Assembly (NCBI GenBank): GCA_026874595.1
Contig: CM049322.1
Location: 1,225,900 to 1,289,899 of the forward strand
Length of the DNA stretch: 64,000 nt
From: Sipunculus nudus
Taxonomy: Eukaryota; Annelida; Sipuncula; Golfingiida; Sipunculidae
Reading direction: 5' to 3'
Shown here: positions 1 to 9,600 of the stretch, one piece after another
Numbering within the stretch: the stretch's first letter is position 1
Layout of the letters: each line of letters starts with the position of its first letter
Notes under the pieces: model-generated
Database searches by the model: none
What the model was told of the DNA's origin: nothing
The model's input: the letters and a program-made list of their open reading frames with translations, nothing else
Position numbers and translations under genes: made by a program

Positions 1-1144
1 GTTGCGTGTCCTCGGATGGTACGCCTGTTTTGGCGGCGTCAGCGATCAAGCACAGAAGTTTGTTCATCCACTGGTGGCATTTAGCCCGCACGGTCGCAAA
101 TCGCTCCCGTCCCAAGAGGTTGTCCAAGTTGCGTGATGTGTCAACGGCGCTTTTGTCCTCCCGATGTTTGTCTGCTGTCCAGACGCATACCCAGGCCGGA
201 GCCAGTTCGAAATTATCCAGTTCGCAGAGGGCGTAAGACGTGGGTGTTAAGGCCTTCCACAGAACTGGGTGATCCTTCAGACGGTAGCTGTAACAGTCAC
301 ACGTGTGTAGACTTTCGTCCGACGGGTCGGCAGTATTTTGCCAGCGTTTGTCAGACGCGTTGCACGATTTATGGTTTTTCCCGTTTTGTGGCAGTAGGTC
401 AGCTAGTAGCAGCCTGTAACGTTTGCCTGAAAGATGAACCGTCTCGTACGTCAGGACAGCTGCCCCCGCATCCCGCACTAAGTGTTCTTCATTTTCCCGC
501 CATTGGTCACCTGCTTTGTGAAGATCGAGGGCTGTTGAGATATCCCCATCACCCTGGAATTCAACCGGTAGGGACTCTATGAAAGATGAACGGCAGTTCC
601 CCCATGCACTGTCTGCGTCGCACGGGGCCAGCCCTGACTCTATGGCATTCGCGTCTTGGTTGAATCGGCGAACTCCCATATCCATGAAACCCGGTTGCAT
701 ATGTCTTCCTTGAAATGCCCCTGTCAGGCCCTTCCAGTCGGCATGCACAGTGTGAAACAAGTAAGGGTCTGGTAACTTGATCAGTTGGCTCAAGTGCGCA
801 CCTAGTGACACCGACCCGTTCACCTTTGTGTCATTGGAAATGTAGCCCCTCCAAAACAAACTTTGGGTATCTGCCCGATACATCAAGAAACCCGTGTACA
901 GGTGTATGATCGCCACTGGAGTCCATGTCGTAGGATCAAACCCGAGGATGAACCCATTTCCACAAGGGCTAGTGTCAACAGACGTCCTTTCAACCCAAAG
1001 ATCCCATGGTTTACGGCCGCGTTTTTTAAAATTCGTGCCACGCACTTGGAGCTTACGCTTCAATGATTCGGAAGGTGCATAGGGCACCAGACCTTCGTTC
1101 TTGCATGACACCCTACGGCAAAAGACAAAATGCTGACAATCCAT
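1..1144 (-). CDS. Large hypothetical protein, 3' part beyond the left edge (partial)
   Basis: Reading the minus strand from an ATG at 1144, the frame stays open for about 381 codons to the first base of the window, so only the N-terminal part is present. The visible protein begins MDCQHFVFC, is rich in Trp, Cys and His, and has a basic patch near residues 28-45. I see no signal peptide, TM segment or family motif. A TATAAA-like element on the minus strand near 1265 could be its promoter. Plus-strand ORFs in the same interval are shorter and are best explained as shadows. Being oriented like the IAP genes to its right, it may belong to the same block. Function unknown; the confidence refers to its being a real gene. 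Confidence 0.75.
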   Translation of the reverse strand, partial: MDCQHFVFCRRVSCKNEGLVPYAPSESLKRKLQVRGTNFKKRGRKPWDLWVERTSVDTSPCGNGFILGFDPTTWTPVAIIHLYTGFLMYRADTQSLFWRGYISNDTKVNGSVSLGAHLSQLIKLPDPYLFHTVHADWKGLTGAFQGRHMQPGFMDMGVRRFNQDANAIESGLAPCDADSAWGNCRSSFIESLPVEFQGDGDISTALDLHKAGDQWRENEEHLVRDAGAAVLTYETVHLSGKRYRLLLADLLPQNGKNHKSCNASDKRWQNTADPSDESLHTCDCYSYRLKDHPVLWKALTPTSYALCELDNFELAPAWVCVWTADKHREDKSAVDTSRNLDNLLGRERFATVRAKCHQWMNKLLCLIADAAKTGVPSEDTQ

Positions 1145-1493
1145 CGTTACATTTACTGCGTTCAAATATCCAGGAGCAGTTGGACAGATACACTCATACG
1201 AACACTTCACGTACATCACAAATATCAACAAAAACACAATAAAGACGGTTATGGATACGACGGTTTATACGATATGTAACAAACATGCAGTAAATACGCG
1301 CCCGGGCTAACCGGAGCTGTACATAAACCTGTTTTATTTCATATCTACATAAACCTGTTTTATTTCATATACAGTAATACACAATATCCACAGGGGCCGT
1401 TATACGAACTGTTCTAGAATATACGACTGATAATACACATGGTCCGTGGGTAATAAAGTCCGCGCGCCAGTACAACAATGTTTTAGTCGATAC
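1145..1493. other. Intergenic with duplicated poly(A) signal
   Basis: No gene seen. A tandem two-copy ~25-bp repeat at about 1322-1372 contains TTTATT on the plus strand at 1333-1338 and 1358-1363, which are two AATAAA poly(A) signals for the minus-strand IAP gene ending at 1494. The remainder is probably the promoter region of the gene starting at 1144. Confidence 0.5.
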
Positions 1494-2081
1494 TCAACAT
1501 AAATATATACGTATCTTGTTTGATGCGCGCACATTGCATTGGGGGCAAACCTGAAGCTGAGCAGAGCATGTGTTGCACACCAGCAGGTGATTGCAAGGCA
1601 AGAAGACGACACTCACTTCCTCTGCAAAACACACCTTGCACAAACACCTGTCCTCGTTTTGTCCTTCGTCTTGTATTGGGGTTTGACGTCTTGTTTGTTG
1701 ATCGGTAGCTTTGGGTAACGCCAAGACGTTTTCATGCGAGGTTACGCTTAGGCGTGCATCCAGGAAAGAGCATCCATGTGTCCGTTTGGCATGCTCTACC
1801 CACGGGTCGTGTTCTGGCAACCACTGGTCAAGAAGGACACCGCATTGGAAACACTTTACCTTGTCTGCGCTGCCCGTGTAATACAAGCCAGCTTCTGCCA
1901 GCCTGGCAGGCTTTTGTATGTCGCGTACAGGCCAGTTCGGTAAAAACGACGCCAGGCGATCTGTGTACTGTTGCATAGAAGGCTGAGTTAAATAGACGGT
2001 GGGTAATACTTCCTGTCCTACAACCTCAGTTAACGTTGTTACCTTTCTCTTGGCGGGCACGGAGAGAGATATGTCAGACAT
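1494..2081 (-). CDS. IAP-like protein, one BIR plus C-terminal RING
   Basis: Inhibitor-of-apoptosis family protein of 195 aa. Residues ~40-106 form a type II-like BIR with zinc ligands C77, C80, H97 and C104. Residues 148-182 form a C3HC4 RING with C148, C151, C163, H165, C169, C172, C179 and C182, close to the C-terminus as in cellular and baculoviral IAPs. Known family roles are binding caspases or IAP antagonists through the BIR and E3 ubiquitin ligase activity through the RING. I chose the ATG at 2081: the upstream in-frame extension starts with GTG and lies upstream of a minus-strand TATATAG box at 2129-2135. Compact architecture resembles viral IAPs. First of three adjacent IAP genes, all on the minus strand. 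Whether it blocks apoptosis or immune signalling is inference. Confidence 0.9.
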   Translation of the reverse strand: MSDISLSVPAKRKVTTLTEVVGQEVLPTVYLTQPSMQQYTDRLASFLPNWPVRDIQKPARLAEAGLYYTGSADKVKCFQCGVLLDQWLPEHDPWVEHAKRTHGCSFLDARLSVTSHENVLALPKATDQQTRRQTPIQDEGQNEDRCLCKVCFAEEVSVVFLPCNHLLVCNTCSAQLQVCPQCNVRASNKIRIYLC

Positions 2082-2128
2082 GTGAACGGATGGTCGAGTA
2101 CAGACTGCAGTGCAACTCTTGAGCGCGG

Positions 2129-2135
2129 CTATATA
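2129..2135 (-). promoter_or_regulatory. TATA box of the 195-aa IAP gene
   Basis: TATATAG on the minus strand, about 50 bases upstream of the ATG at 2081; it fixes the start by excluding the upstream GTG extension. Confidence 0.55.
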
Positions 2136-2397
2136 TGGAAGACGTGGGGGAGATGTGTTGTGCAACACGGCAGACCACGCGCCTTTATGCTAAGCGATCT
2201 ACGTGGTGTAACGGGGGCTATACATGATACATACACACCACTAACTGTATATGGCAAATATGTATGTATCAGAAATGAAGCGGTAGCAGTAACAACACTT
2301 AGGGGGAGAGTCAAATATTGTACCTCTTTTCACACTCCGTGTCGTTGCAGTATACGCACGAATCGTTATTTACCATCATATGACCCTTGTGTGTCAT

Positions 2398-4485
2398 TCA
2401 CATAAATGTTTTCACTGTGGCTTTAATGAGTTCACGACAAATGGGACATTTTTGCAGCTGCAGGGAACAGTCAAGGCAACAGACCAAATGGCTGCATGGT
2501 AAGAAGACGATGTTAACCTCGCTCGTCAGACAGACTTTGCACTTCGTCTTGTCGCGGAGTGCCTGTATTTCTGCGGAAAGTGTATCACGGCGTTCTTTGT
2601 CATCAGCCGTTTCCCCGGCGCTACCACCTGTCGGCTGTGGGGCCTTTTCGCTTTCTTTGTCATCTGCTGTTTCCCCGGCGCTACCAGGTGTCGGCTGTGG
2701 GACCTGTTCGCTTTTCTTCTTTTGCTTCTTCTTCTGTGTCTTCTTTTTCCTACGTTTCTTAGAGCTATCAGAACATTTCTCTGTTTTCTGGGTGCTCGTT
2801 CCTGTTGCCTCCTCACCCTGGCTTGTTCCACACTCGCCGTTCTTGCACGCTGAGGCTGCTACAGAGGTAGAAGCATTTTCCGGTTCGTTTTCATCCTCCG
2901 AATCAATCTCTGTATATGCAATGTTTGGGTATGTGACTGTTTTTTCAAAACGGTTTTGAGCCACTGCAAACTTTTCTAAAGCATTCATCAGTTCATTGAT
3001 GTCAACACATGCCCGTCCCTTTAGTCGCACAGCACCCTTAATGCTATCCCTTGTAAAGCCCATTTCAAGTGCCTCTTGAACCATTGGTGTGGTCATGAAA
3101 GAAGCAACAACGTCAGAAATATCAGTTCGTGAACGGTTCTCACCCGCCTGTTCAGACTCGTCTATCATACCGTTGATGGCATTCTGGACCTCCGGTATGT
3201 GTCTGCATGCATTCAGGAACTCACAGCGGGGGAACCAACGTGCGTGTTCGGTCCAAGGATTATCGTCTGCATCCCAATTACAAAGTCCACCTCCGCACAT
3301 AAAACAGCGTACACGGTCGTCCTGGCCTATGTAAAAGAAGCCCGCTTGACAGAGTCTGGCGACAGGTTGAATTGACGACGCCTGCCACAGTCTGAATGAC
3401 CTGAACCGGATCGCTACGTCAGCGTATTGTGGATGTGCCGCGTGGTGCATCATCGTTCTGATGCTTGCCGCGTCACACATCTCATCAGGTGCCTGAAAAA
3501 CAGAACAGACTTTATTGTCGTAACGTGCAATGACGTCCACATGATCATATGTTCGTTTCAGTTAAACGCACATGTTACCCATACGTTTCTCACAACAGCA
3601 AAACACCCCGCAAACCTTTACATGCGCTGTAATCTATGATCAAATGTATAACAATTTGACAGTTTCGCTATGTATGTATCAGCTCTATAACGTGATTGCA
3701 AACATTTAACTTACCCCAGGGGTCTCTGGAATATTGGACGTGCTGACACTGGTTCTCTGCAAAGATAGGTTCTGCATATCCTGGCTCAATGTCGACATGC
3801 CCGGTGTAGAATTTGACGGTGTTAGAGCCGGAGGTTTTTCCCTACCCGTTTCTGCTTCCCGAGGTTTATCCTGACCTGTATTGAATGCAGCGGGCATGCT
3901 GGACGGGCCAGCAGCAGCTTGAACATGGGACTGTGGAGAACGCCCTTCATTGTTGGGTTGCAATGAAGTTAAAGTTTCCTTCACAGCAATCTTCAGTTGT
4001 GGCACTTTACATTTTGCTCCAGTGTTGCCAAAGAAGGTGAATATAAACGGTAAGGGCACATTGTTTGTGTTAGATGTAGCGCTACCACTTGCTCCACCTG
4101 TTGTCTCAGAGGCAGTCTGTCTCAGTAATGTGACCTTGCGTTCTTCTTCGCGTATTCTGTCCAACGAAAACACTTCATTTTCAGCGACCATAGGAACATT
4201 TCCAATGTCGATTCCTAAAATGAACTGGCACCCAGGAGCGTGTCTCTCGTGTTCGGACAACGGGAGGTCCGTTTCCACCCAACGTTTCAGACGAATGTCA
4301 CAAACAAAGCACTTTACCTCATCTTCACGCCCTGTATAATAGAACCCGACTTTTGCCAGAGCTGTCGGAAATGCTGGGTTTCCTTTCGGCCACGTTTTGT
4401 ATGACACCAGCCGGTTGATCTCATATCTGTAATGTTCACGGTCACTGACAATCTCTCCCGTCAAGTTATTATATATAGTTACCAT
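2398..4485 (-). CDS. Spliced IAP: two BIRs, UBA and RING (two exons)
   Basis: Two adjacent minus-strand frames are best read as one gene, complement(join(2398..3492,3715..4485)), about 621 aa. Exon 1 runs into a strong donor, GTAAGT starting at 3714. Exon 2 is preceded by a pyrimidine-rich acceptor ending CAG at 3493. Both junctions are phase 0. Exon 1 encodes a BIR (C59, C62, H79, C86) and a Ser/Thr/Pro-rich linker. Exon 2 encodes a second BIR, a UBA-like segment (MVQEALEMGF core), an acidic/basic low-complexity stretch with a duplicated ~23-residue repeat rich in QPT/GSAGETADDKE, and a C-terminal C3HC4 RING. This is the domain order of cellular cIAP/XIAP proteins (BIR-UBA-RING, no CARD seen here). 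TATATA at 4508-4513 lies just upstream of the ATG at 4485. Without splicing, exon 1 would end in a two-residue extension with no RING; this could be an alternative product. Confidence 0.85.
3493..3714 (-). other. Predicted 222-base intron of the spliced IAP gene
   Basis: Minus-strand intron with GTAAGT donor at 3714-3709 and a T-rich tract plus CAG acceptor ending at 3493. Exon frames on both sides join in phase 0. The intron is AT-rich and carries stops in the exon-1 frame immediately after the donor. Confidence 0.75.
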
Positions 4486-5110
4486 ATTGGACAGACAACC
4501 TGTGGTGTATATAAGTTCCAGACGAGCTCAGCAGCACGATAGTCATATGGAATCAATTGTAGAGCCCTGTGCCAAATAACAGTCACTCCGTTTATTAATG
4601 ACAGGATGCTGACTTATGATGCCGAAACTGAACAGTCGACGTCCGCGGCGGTTATGCTGAACATTCTGTAGTGCTGAGCTTATATAGCAAGAAAGCAGAC
4701 ATGACGTCAAACATAGGAAATTCCACAACACGCACAAACAACGTTTTGTAAAACATGTTTAATGGCAGGGGTAACGTGACTCACAAACACATATATCAAA
4801 TAACTACGTAAACACCAAAAAAACTCCCTGCTGGTGTGCGTCATAACCGAAACATACGACCAACGACGTTTTATACATTGTTTCCATAAACCACGTTTAA
4901 GTAGCAGTGTATCCGGTACGTGATTAGCAGTCATATCCTCTTACAAAGACATCACGTCCTTGACACTCGTATGAGCGAGTATGGTTTGTTTTACATACGG
5001 AGGTGTACATATGATGATGACACTGATATGTTAACACTTAACACATATTAGTATATTCCTAATTTCGTGACAGTTAACGGTCACTGTACTATTCACATGG
5101 TTCGATAGGT
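4486..5110. other. Intergenic, promoter elements only
   Basis: No convincing gene. Minus-strand TATATA at 4508-4513 serves the spliced IAP. A second minus-strand TATATAAG at about 4680-4687 and a TTTATT (AATAAA on minus) at about 4590 could mark an upstream promoter or a short transcript. The 64- and 75-codon ORFs here show no recognisable features. Confidence 0.4.
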
Positions 5111-5998
5111 TCAAGCGATGAACACGTTTGCACTGCCATATATAGGTTCACGGCACACGGGACAGTGGAGCAAACACAGAGCACACTGGTTGCAGACGAT
5201 TATATGTTTGCAGGGGAAAAAGATAACCTCCACTTCGTTTTCTAAGCAGACGGTGCACAACAGTGTGCGTCCTGTTTCCGCACGGCCGAACGTTTCACCG
5301 CCGACATCGAATGTGTCATGTCGTGCGCCGTGGCTGGGACGTCTTTGCTGGTCGGCAACTGATCGTGGCTTACAGCGGATAACAAACAGACATTTTGGGC
5401 TAAACCTTTCGTGTGCTTTCCATGGGTCATCGTTTGGTCCAAACTCCCCGCACTTCTTACCGCAGCAGAAGCATCGGGTCTGTGCGCCTACTCCTAGGTG
5501 AAAAAAACCTGCTTCAGCCATTTGCTCGGATGGGGGCACAGTCCCTATTGGCCAGCGGCGGTGTAACGGTTTGAACGAGTCAAGTCTCTCCTCAAGTGTT
5601 CCCATGGCGGGTACGACAGGGTTGTGCTTGCGTATTCCCAAAGCCTCCATAGTGTGAAATGACGTTGGATCAAGACTGTCTGGCGCCGGGATGTTGTCAG
5701 TCGGTTTCCCGTTGATAAAGGGACATGCGTTTCCAAAGTACAACATATGGAACCACATAGGACAGAAACCTGTGGGATACTCAGTGAAAGATGCTGCACA
5801 AAAGGCGCAGTTGATCACGGCAGAAATGTCGTCGTAGTAAAACCCCGAAGCAGCCATCATGCGGGGTTTGATCATATCTTTTCCTGGCCAACTTTCAAAC
5901 GTTTTCCTGCGGCACAGTTCGCTCTTCATACGTTTGACCTTCACATCTGGCGTTTCGGCCAGCTGTTGCCAACGGAATTTACTGTTTCCTTTACCCAT
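5111..5998 (-). CDS. IAP-like protein, two BIRs plus RING, possible N-myristoylation
   Basis: 295-aa inhibitor-of-apoptosis family protein. The first BIR (about residues 27-95, C-x2-C followed by H and C ligands) is divergent and lacks the usual D/N-x-W. The second BIR (about residues 120-190) is canonical, with the CFCCGKK core and NDDPW followed by H and C. A C3HC4 RING ends the protein. The ATG at 5998 is used because the 3-residue longer frame begins with GTG. The N-terminus MGKGNS fits the G-x-x-x-S rule for N-myristoylation, which would place an IAP at membranes; this is inferred. TATAAA on the minus strand at 6075-6080 is the likely promoter. Third member of the IAP cluster; the gene is divergent from the terminase. 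Confidence 0.9.
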   Translation of the reverse strand: MGKGNSKFRWQQLAETPDVKVKRMKSELCRRKTFESWPGKDMIKPRMMAASGFYYDDISAVINCAFCAASFTEYPTGFCPMWFHMLYFGNACPFINGKPTDNIPAPDSLDPTSFHTMEALGIRKHNPVVPAMGTLEERLDSFKPLHRRWPIGTVPPSEQMAEAGFFHLGVGAQTRCFCCGKKCGEFGPNDDPWKAHERFSPKCLFVIRCKPRSVADQQRRPSHGARHDTFDVGGETFGRAETGRTLLCTVCLENEVEVIFFPCKHIIVCNQCALCLLHCPVCREPIYGSANVFIA

Positions 5999-6662
5999 CC
6001 CGATCACTTAATTCGGAACAACACGTCTACAAGAATGTCTGGTGCATTCAATGCTGCCTCGTCACGTACTATCCTTTATATGGACAGTGCGTGTGGTTAC
6101 ATCAGCGTTTTTCTGCGACGTTGCACACGACCCTCTTCTGTCAATGACCGTTCGACAAAAACATGTTCAGGCATGACACGTTTCCAAGGTCAGTGTCCCA
6201 AACAGGTTGCCACTTGCATTCGAAAGTGATAGGGCACTCTAGTGTGCACGTGACCATCATGTGCACGTGTGTTGTTGTTGCGCAACGAAACTACTCGTAT
6301 GTATGGCGGGGGGGGGGGGGGGGCTGCGGCACGTCGGCCTTGGGAACGTGCCGTGACATGCCTGTTTTGTCTAGACGGCGGCGAGTGTTCAGGCACAAAA
6401 AAACAGGTCTGACGTAAACCCTGATAATTTATGAGACACGGAGAAAACCAGGTCAGTGCACCGCACGTGCGCTTTGTAATAGGTGCGACTGCACCGGTGA
6501 AAAGGCGTATAGTTCAGACTGTCTGTCGCGTATGGCCGTTTTCTTACACGGTGAACTGACCTTGTGATGGTATACCCGTGTACACGTTTATTTGATATAT
6601 ATGTAACATGGATTGGACTGACACATAACCTGTCATTGTATATTCAACGTTGATGCGTCCTC
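5999..6662. promoter_or_regulatory. Divergent promoter region between IAP and terminase
   Basis: No gene seen in about 660 bases. Minus-strand TATAAA at 6075-6080 serves the IAP at 5998. AT-rich GATATATATG near 6594-6603 lies about 65 bases before the terminase ATG. A run of about 17 G residues (about 6306-6322) could cause assembly or sequencing slippage. Confidence 0.5.
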
Positions 6663-9600
6663 ATGGATGTCAGGGGCATAACCGGACAAACCTACGGGTC
6701 TGTTCAAAATCGGAAAAAATCACAGAAGACAGAAGGGCAGACGGCTGTTCGCGGCAGCAATCGTGACATCACACATAATGATCGCGAGAGTGAAGCGTGG
6801 AACACCGCGCCACGGGTTTACCCTGTCACTGCATACCGCCCCAGGGAATGGCAGGTCAACCAACACCCTTTAGTGCGTGACGTCCCTGACTGCACTTTGA
6901 GACACCCACTGTTCTCTTGGGTGGTGGATGATGTGTTCGACGATTACCTGTTCTGGAGGTCGGGTGTTTGCCGGTTACAGGGCAATGCCGAACTGCTTCA
7001 AAATGGCAAAGCGGACGACTTGTACAAGGAGTTTGACTCGCATAACCGTAGTCCGTCATCACGCAGTTTCACTGACATATGGCTCAACACAGAAGCGGGA
7101 GTTCGCCAGAACCATGCGCACGTCTGCATTCCCCTGGCTTCACAGATACCCATGACCCTGTTTGAATTGCACGACTGGATGAAACACTCTGTGACCGGGA
7201 TGTCTTCACGGTTGCGACCAGTGTCTCCCTCAGACAGGCTGGCTTTGGATGAAAGCGTGTGGCAGAACACTGAAACGCGAGCGGTGCTCAACTGGCTTAG
7301 TTTGTTACATTTGTTTTTTAAATACAAAGACATCGTTCTTGAACCGTTTCAGGGTCTCATGGTTATGCATATCGTCGCCTTTTCTGCCGCAGCGCGTGCG
7401 CCGGAGCACAACCACATGTTGCAGCGGATCATCAAACGATTTTTCATAGCGGGAGGATACAGCCGGCGTGTTATGACCGAAAGCCGGACGTCAAATATAT
7501 GCGTGGCCCTCGTTCCCAGGCGCATGGGCAAAACATACATCACACAGGTCACGCTGGCGGCGGGCATGCGGGCGACTGATATGCGGTTTGCATATTTTTC
7601 GTGTTCGCATGATCTCAGCCGTAAGGTAAAGGCAGATACTGTGCAACACGTCAACTCCATGCAGCTGATACTCGATCATTTGGACGCCAAAGCCAAACAA
7701 CGTTTCCGAACGACCGTCAATCAGCAAAATCCTATGTACGAACCGAAGTTGGCGATACATTTTGAAAACGGGTTACACACGGAAATGTTTTTCCTCAGCT
7801 TGGGGAATCAAAATGTAAGTATAACTGTAGCTGGGATACAGCCACTGGGTCGCATGGATGTGTGTGAGGGAAGGGAGGGATGATGTGAATAAAGAATGAT
7901 AACGTGCAATGATTATTAGTATCTTTCATATGACACATTAACGTCCGTGGCAGAGTTTACACATATTAAAAATGCTCACGCCAGTGTTATCGCTTGTTAT
8001 ATACTTTTAATAATCATTGTTGTAAATACAGCAGTGATTCTTACAATGAAACACACTATGATTTCACATGGTAAAATAATTTGTGCGACCTTTCAGCAGG
8101 TCGCGCCACAAACCACAGCTAGCACACATATACAACACGTATTCATCGTCCAGTTGTTTAAGTTCCCATATGTTTTGCGGCAGGTCAATGCAAACGCTAC
8201 CCGCACGACGGTTCTGTTCTGACTGCGACGGTGTGTTTGGATCGGACAGTTCCGGTACAGCAGTCTGCAATTTGAACTTGCATGTGGTACTCCTTTCCTC
8301 TAGCATCCTGTCAATGCCATGCTTTGACATGTCCTTCTCTGCGTCAGCTATCTGCCTGCTGACACGCGTGTACGTACTCCCTGGGGCAGCACGCCTGCCT
8401 GCTGTAACACGGTTGCACAGGTTACCTAACCATCCTGACATGGCCGAGTTCTTGTGTTGTGACACACACGACACCCGCACAAAGCGGTTAGGGTTCCCTG
8501 CCTCCACAGGCGTCTCTGTTGGGCCACGCCAACCCGCCTGGAGAGATGCGCACAGACACTGTACGGCAGCTTGCGGGCCACCCCACCCGTTGTGTGAATA
8601 CGTTTCGTCTTCTGACTGTTCACCCATGCAAGACGTGAAAAGTGAATGCTTCACTAGGGCTGGCGGCACTGCAGGTACGGCGCCCGTCGCTGCGCCGTTG
8701 TCACAAAAGTACGTCCAAAAACTTTTACAGCTAGCTTGATAAAACAACTGCGGACCTGTTCTGGCCATTATATCGGTTACATCTGACGGGTTGGTGTTGT
8801 TTGTGTAAACAGGGATGTTATCGATCTCTGCAAATCCGGCGTACTTTTCTTTCCCCCTCCCGTGAACGAACAGCCAACTGGGGTGCACAACATGGCTGTT
8901 GGCCAACGTCCGACTCTGTAGCCAGGTGATACACTCTCTGTCGGTAATGCCCAGTATGCTGCCTACGGTGTTTTCAGGGAGGGTCACACGGTTTCCCGTT
9001 CTGTACGGTGCGCAGAGCCAAAATCTGCAAATCTGGTGGTATCCTCTGGCGGGCATCACATGTGCGCGTCCGTTCAGTTCTATTCTTACGGGAACTATAC
9101 TGTGTTCGTCTGCGTTACCCTGTAGGTCGCTCAAGATGTAAATGTGGGTCTTGTTCACAACGCATAGTGATGACGCGCCTGTCTTGCAGTTGAGGCCGTA
9201 GAATACGTTCACTGTCTGTGAACGGGGTCTGCATATACGCGTATCACCTGACACGTCTGTCACCAGAAACACGTCACCTGGCGCCGAAAACGAAGGCCTC
9301 GAGAATTTGTCTATAACGTCTACCATTTTGGCGTCTGACAGAGCAGCTGTGCCGCCCACAGTTCAGCGACAACGTTAACACAAATAATACATGTCGGCCG
9401 GCTGACCGGCATGCTTCAATACAATACAGGTATAGGTTCCACCAGCGTGAAACCGATGAATTCGATCAGCAGATCCAGAGGGTACGAAAGCCTTTGCAGC
9501 AGTTCTTCCATCATTCCGGGGTAACGCCATTCCACTGGGATGCCCCCCGGAACGTAATGTCGTGTCAAACGCGAGTGCTTGTTGGGACAGAGGAACACCA

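Noticed and set aside
133-582. Plus-strand 149-codon ORF near the left edge
   Set aside because: Antisense to a much longer open minus-strand frame, low complexity of signals, no promoter or family motif.
3493-3540. Separate start for the second-BIR IAP at 3540
   Set aside because: The 16-residue leader contains the splice acceptor and has no TATA box near; joining to exon 1 restores a complete IAP.
4543-4934. Two overlapping small minus-strand ORFs (64 and 75 codons)
   Set aside because: No signal or motif; the first extends upstream of its nearest TATA box, and poly(A)-like sequence lies inside it.
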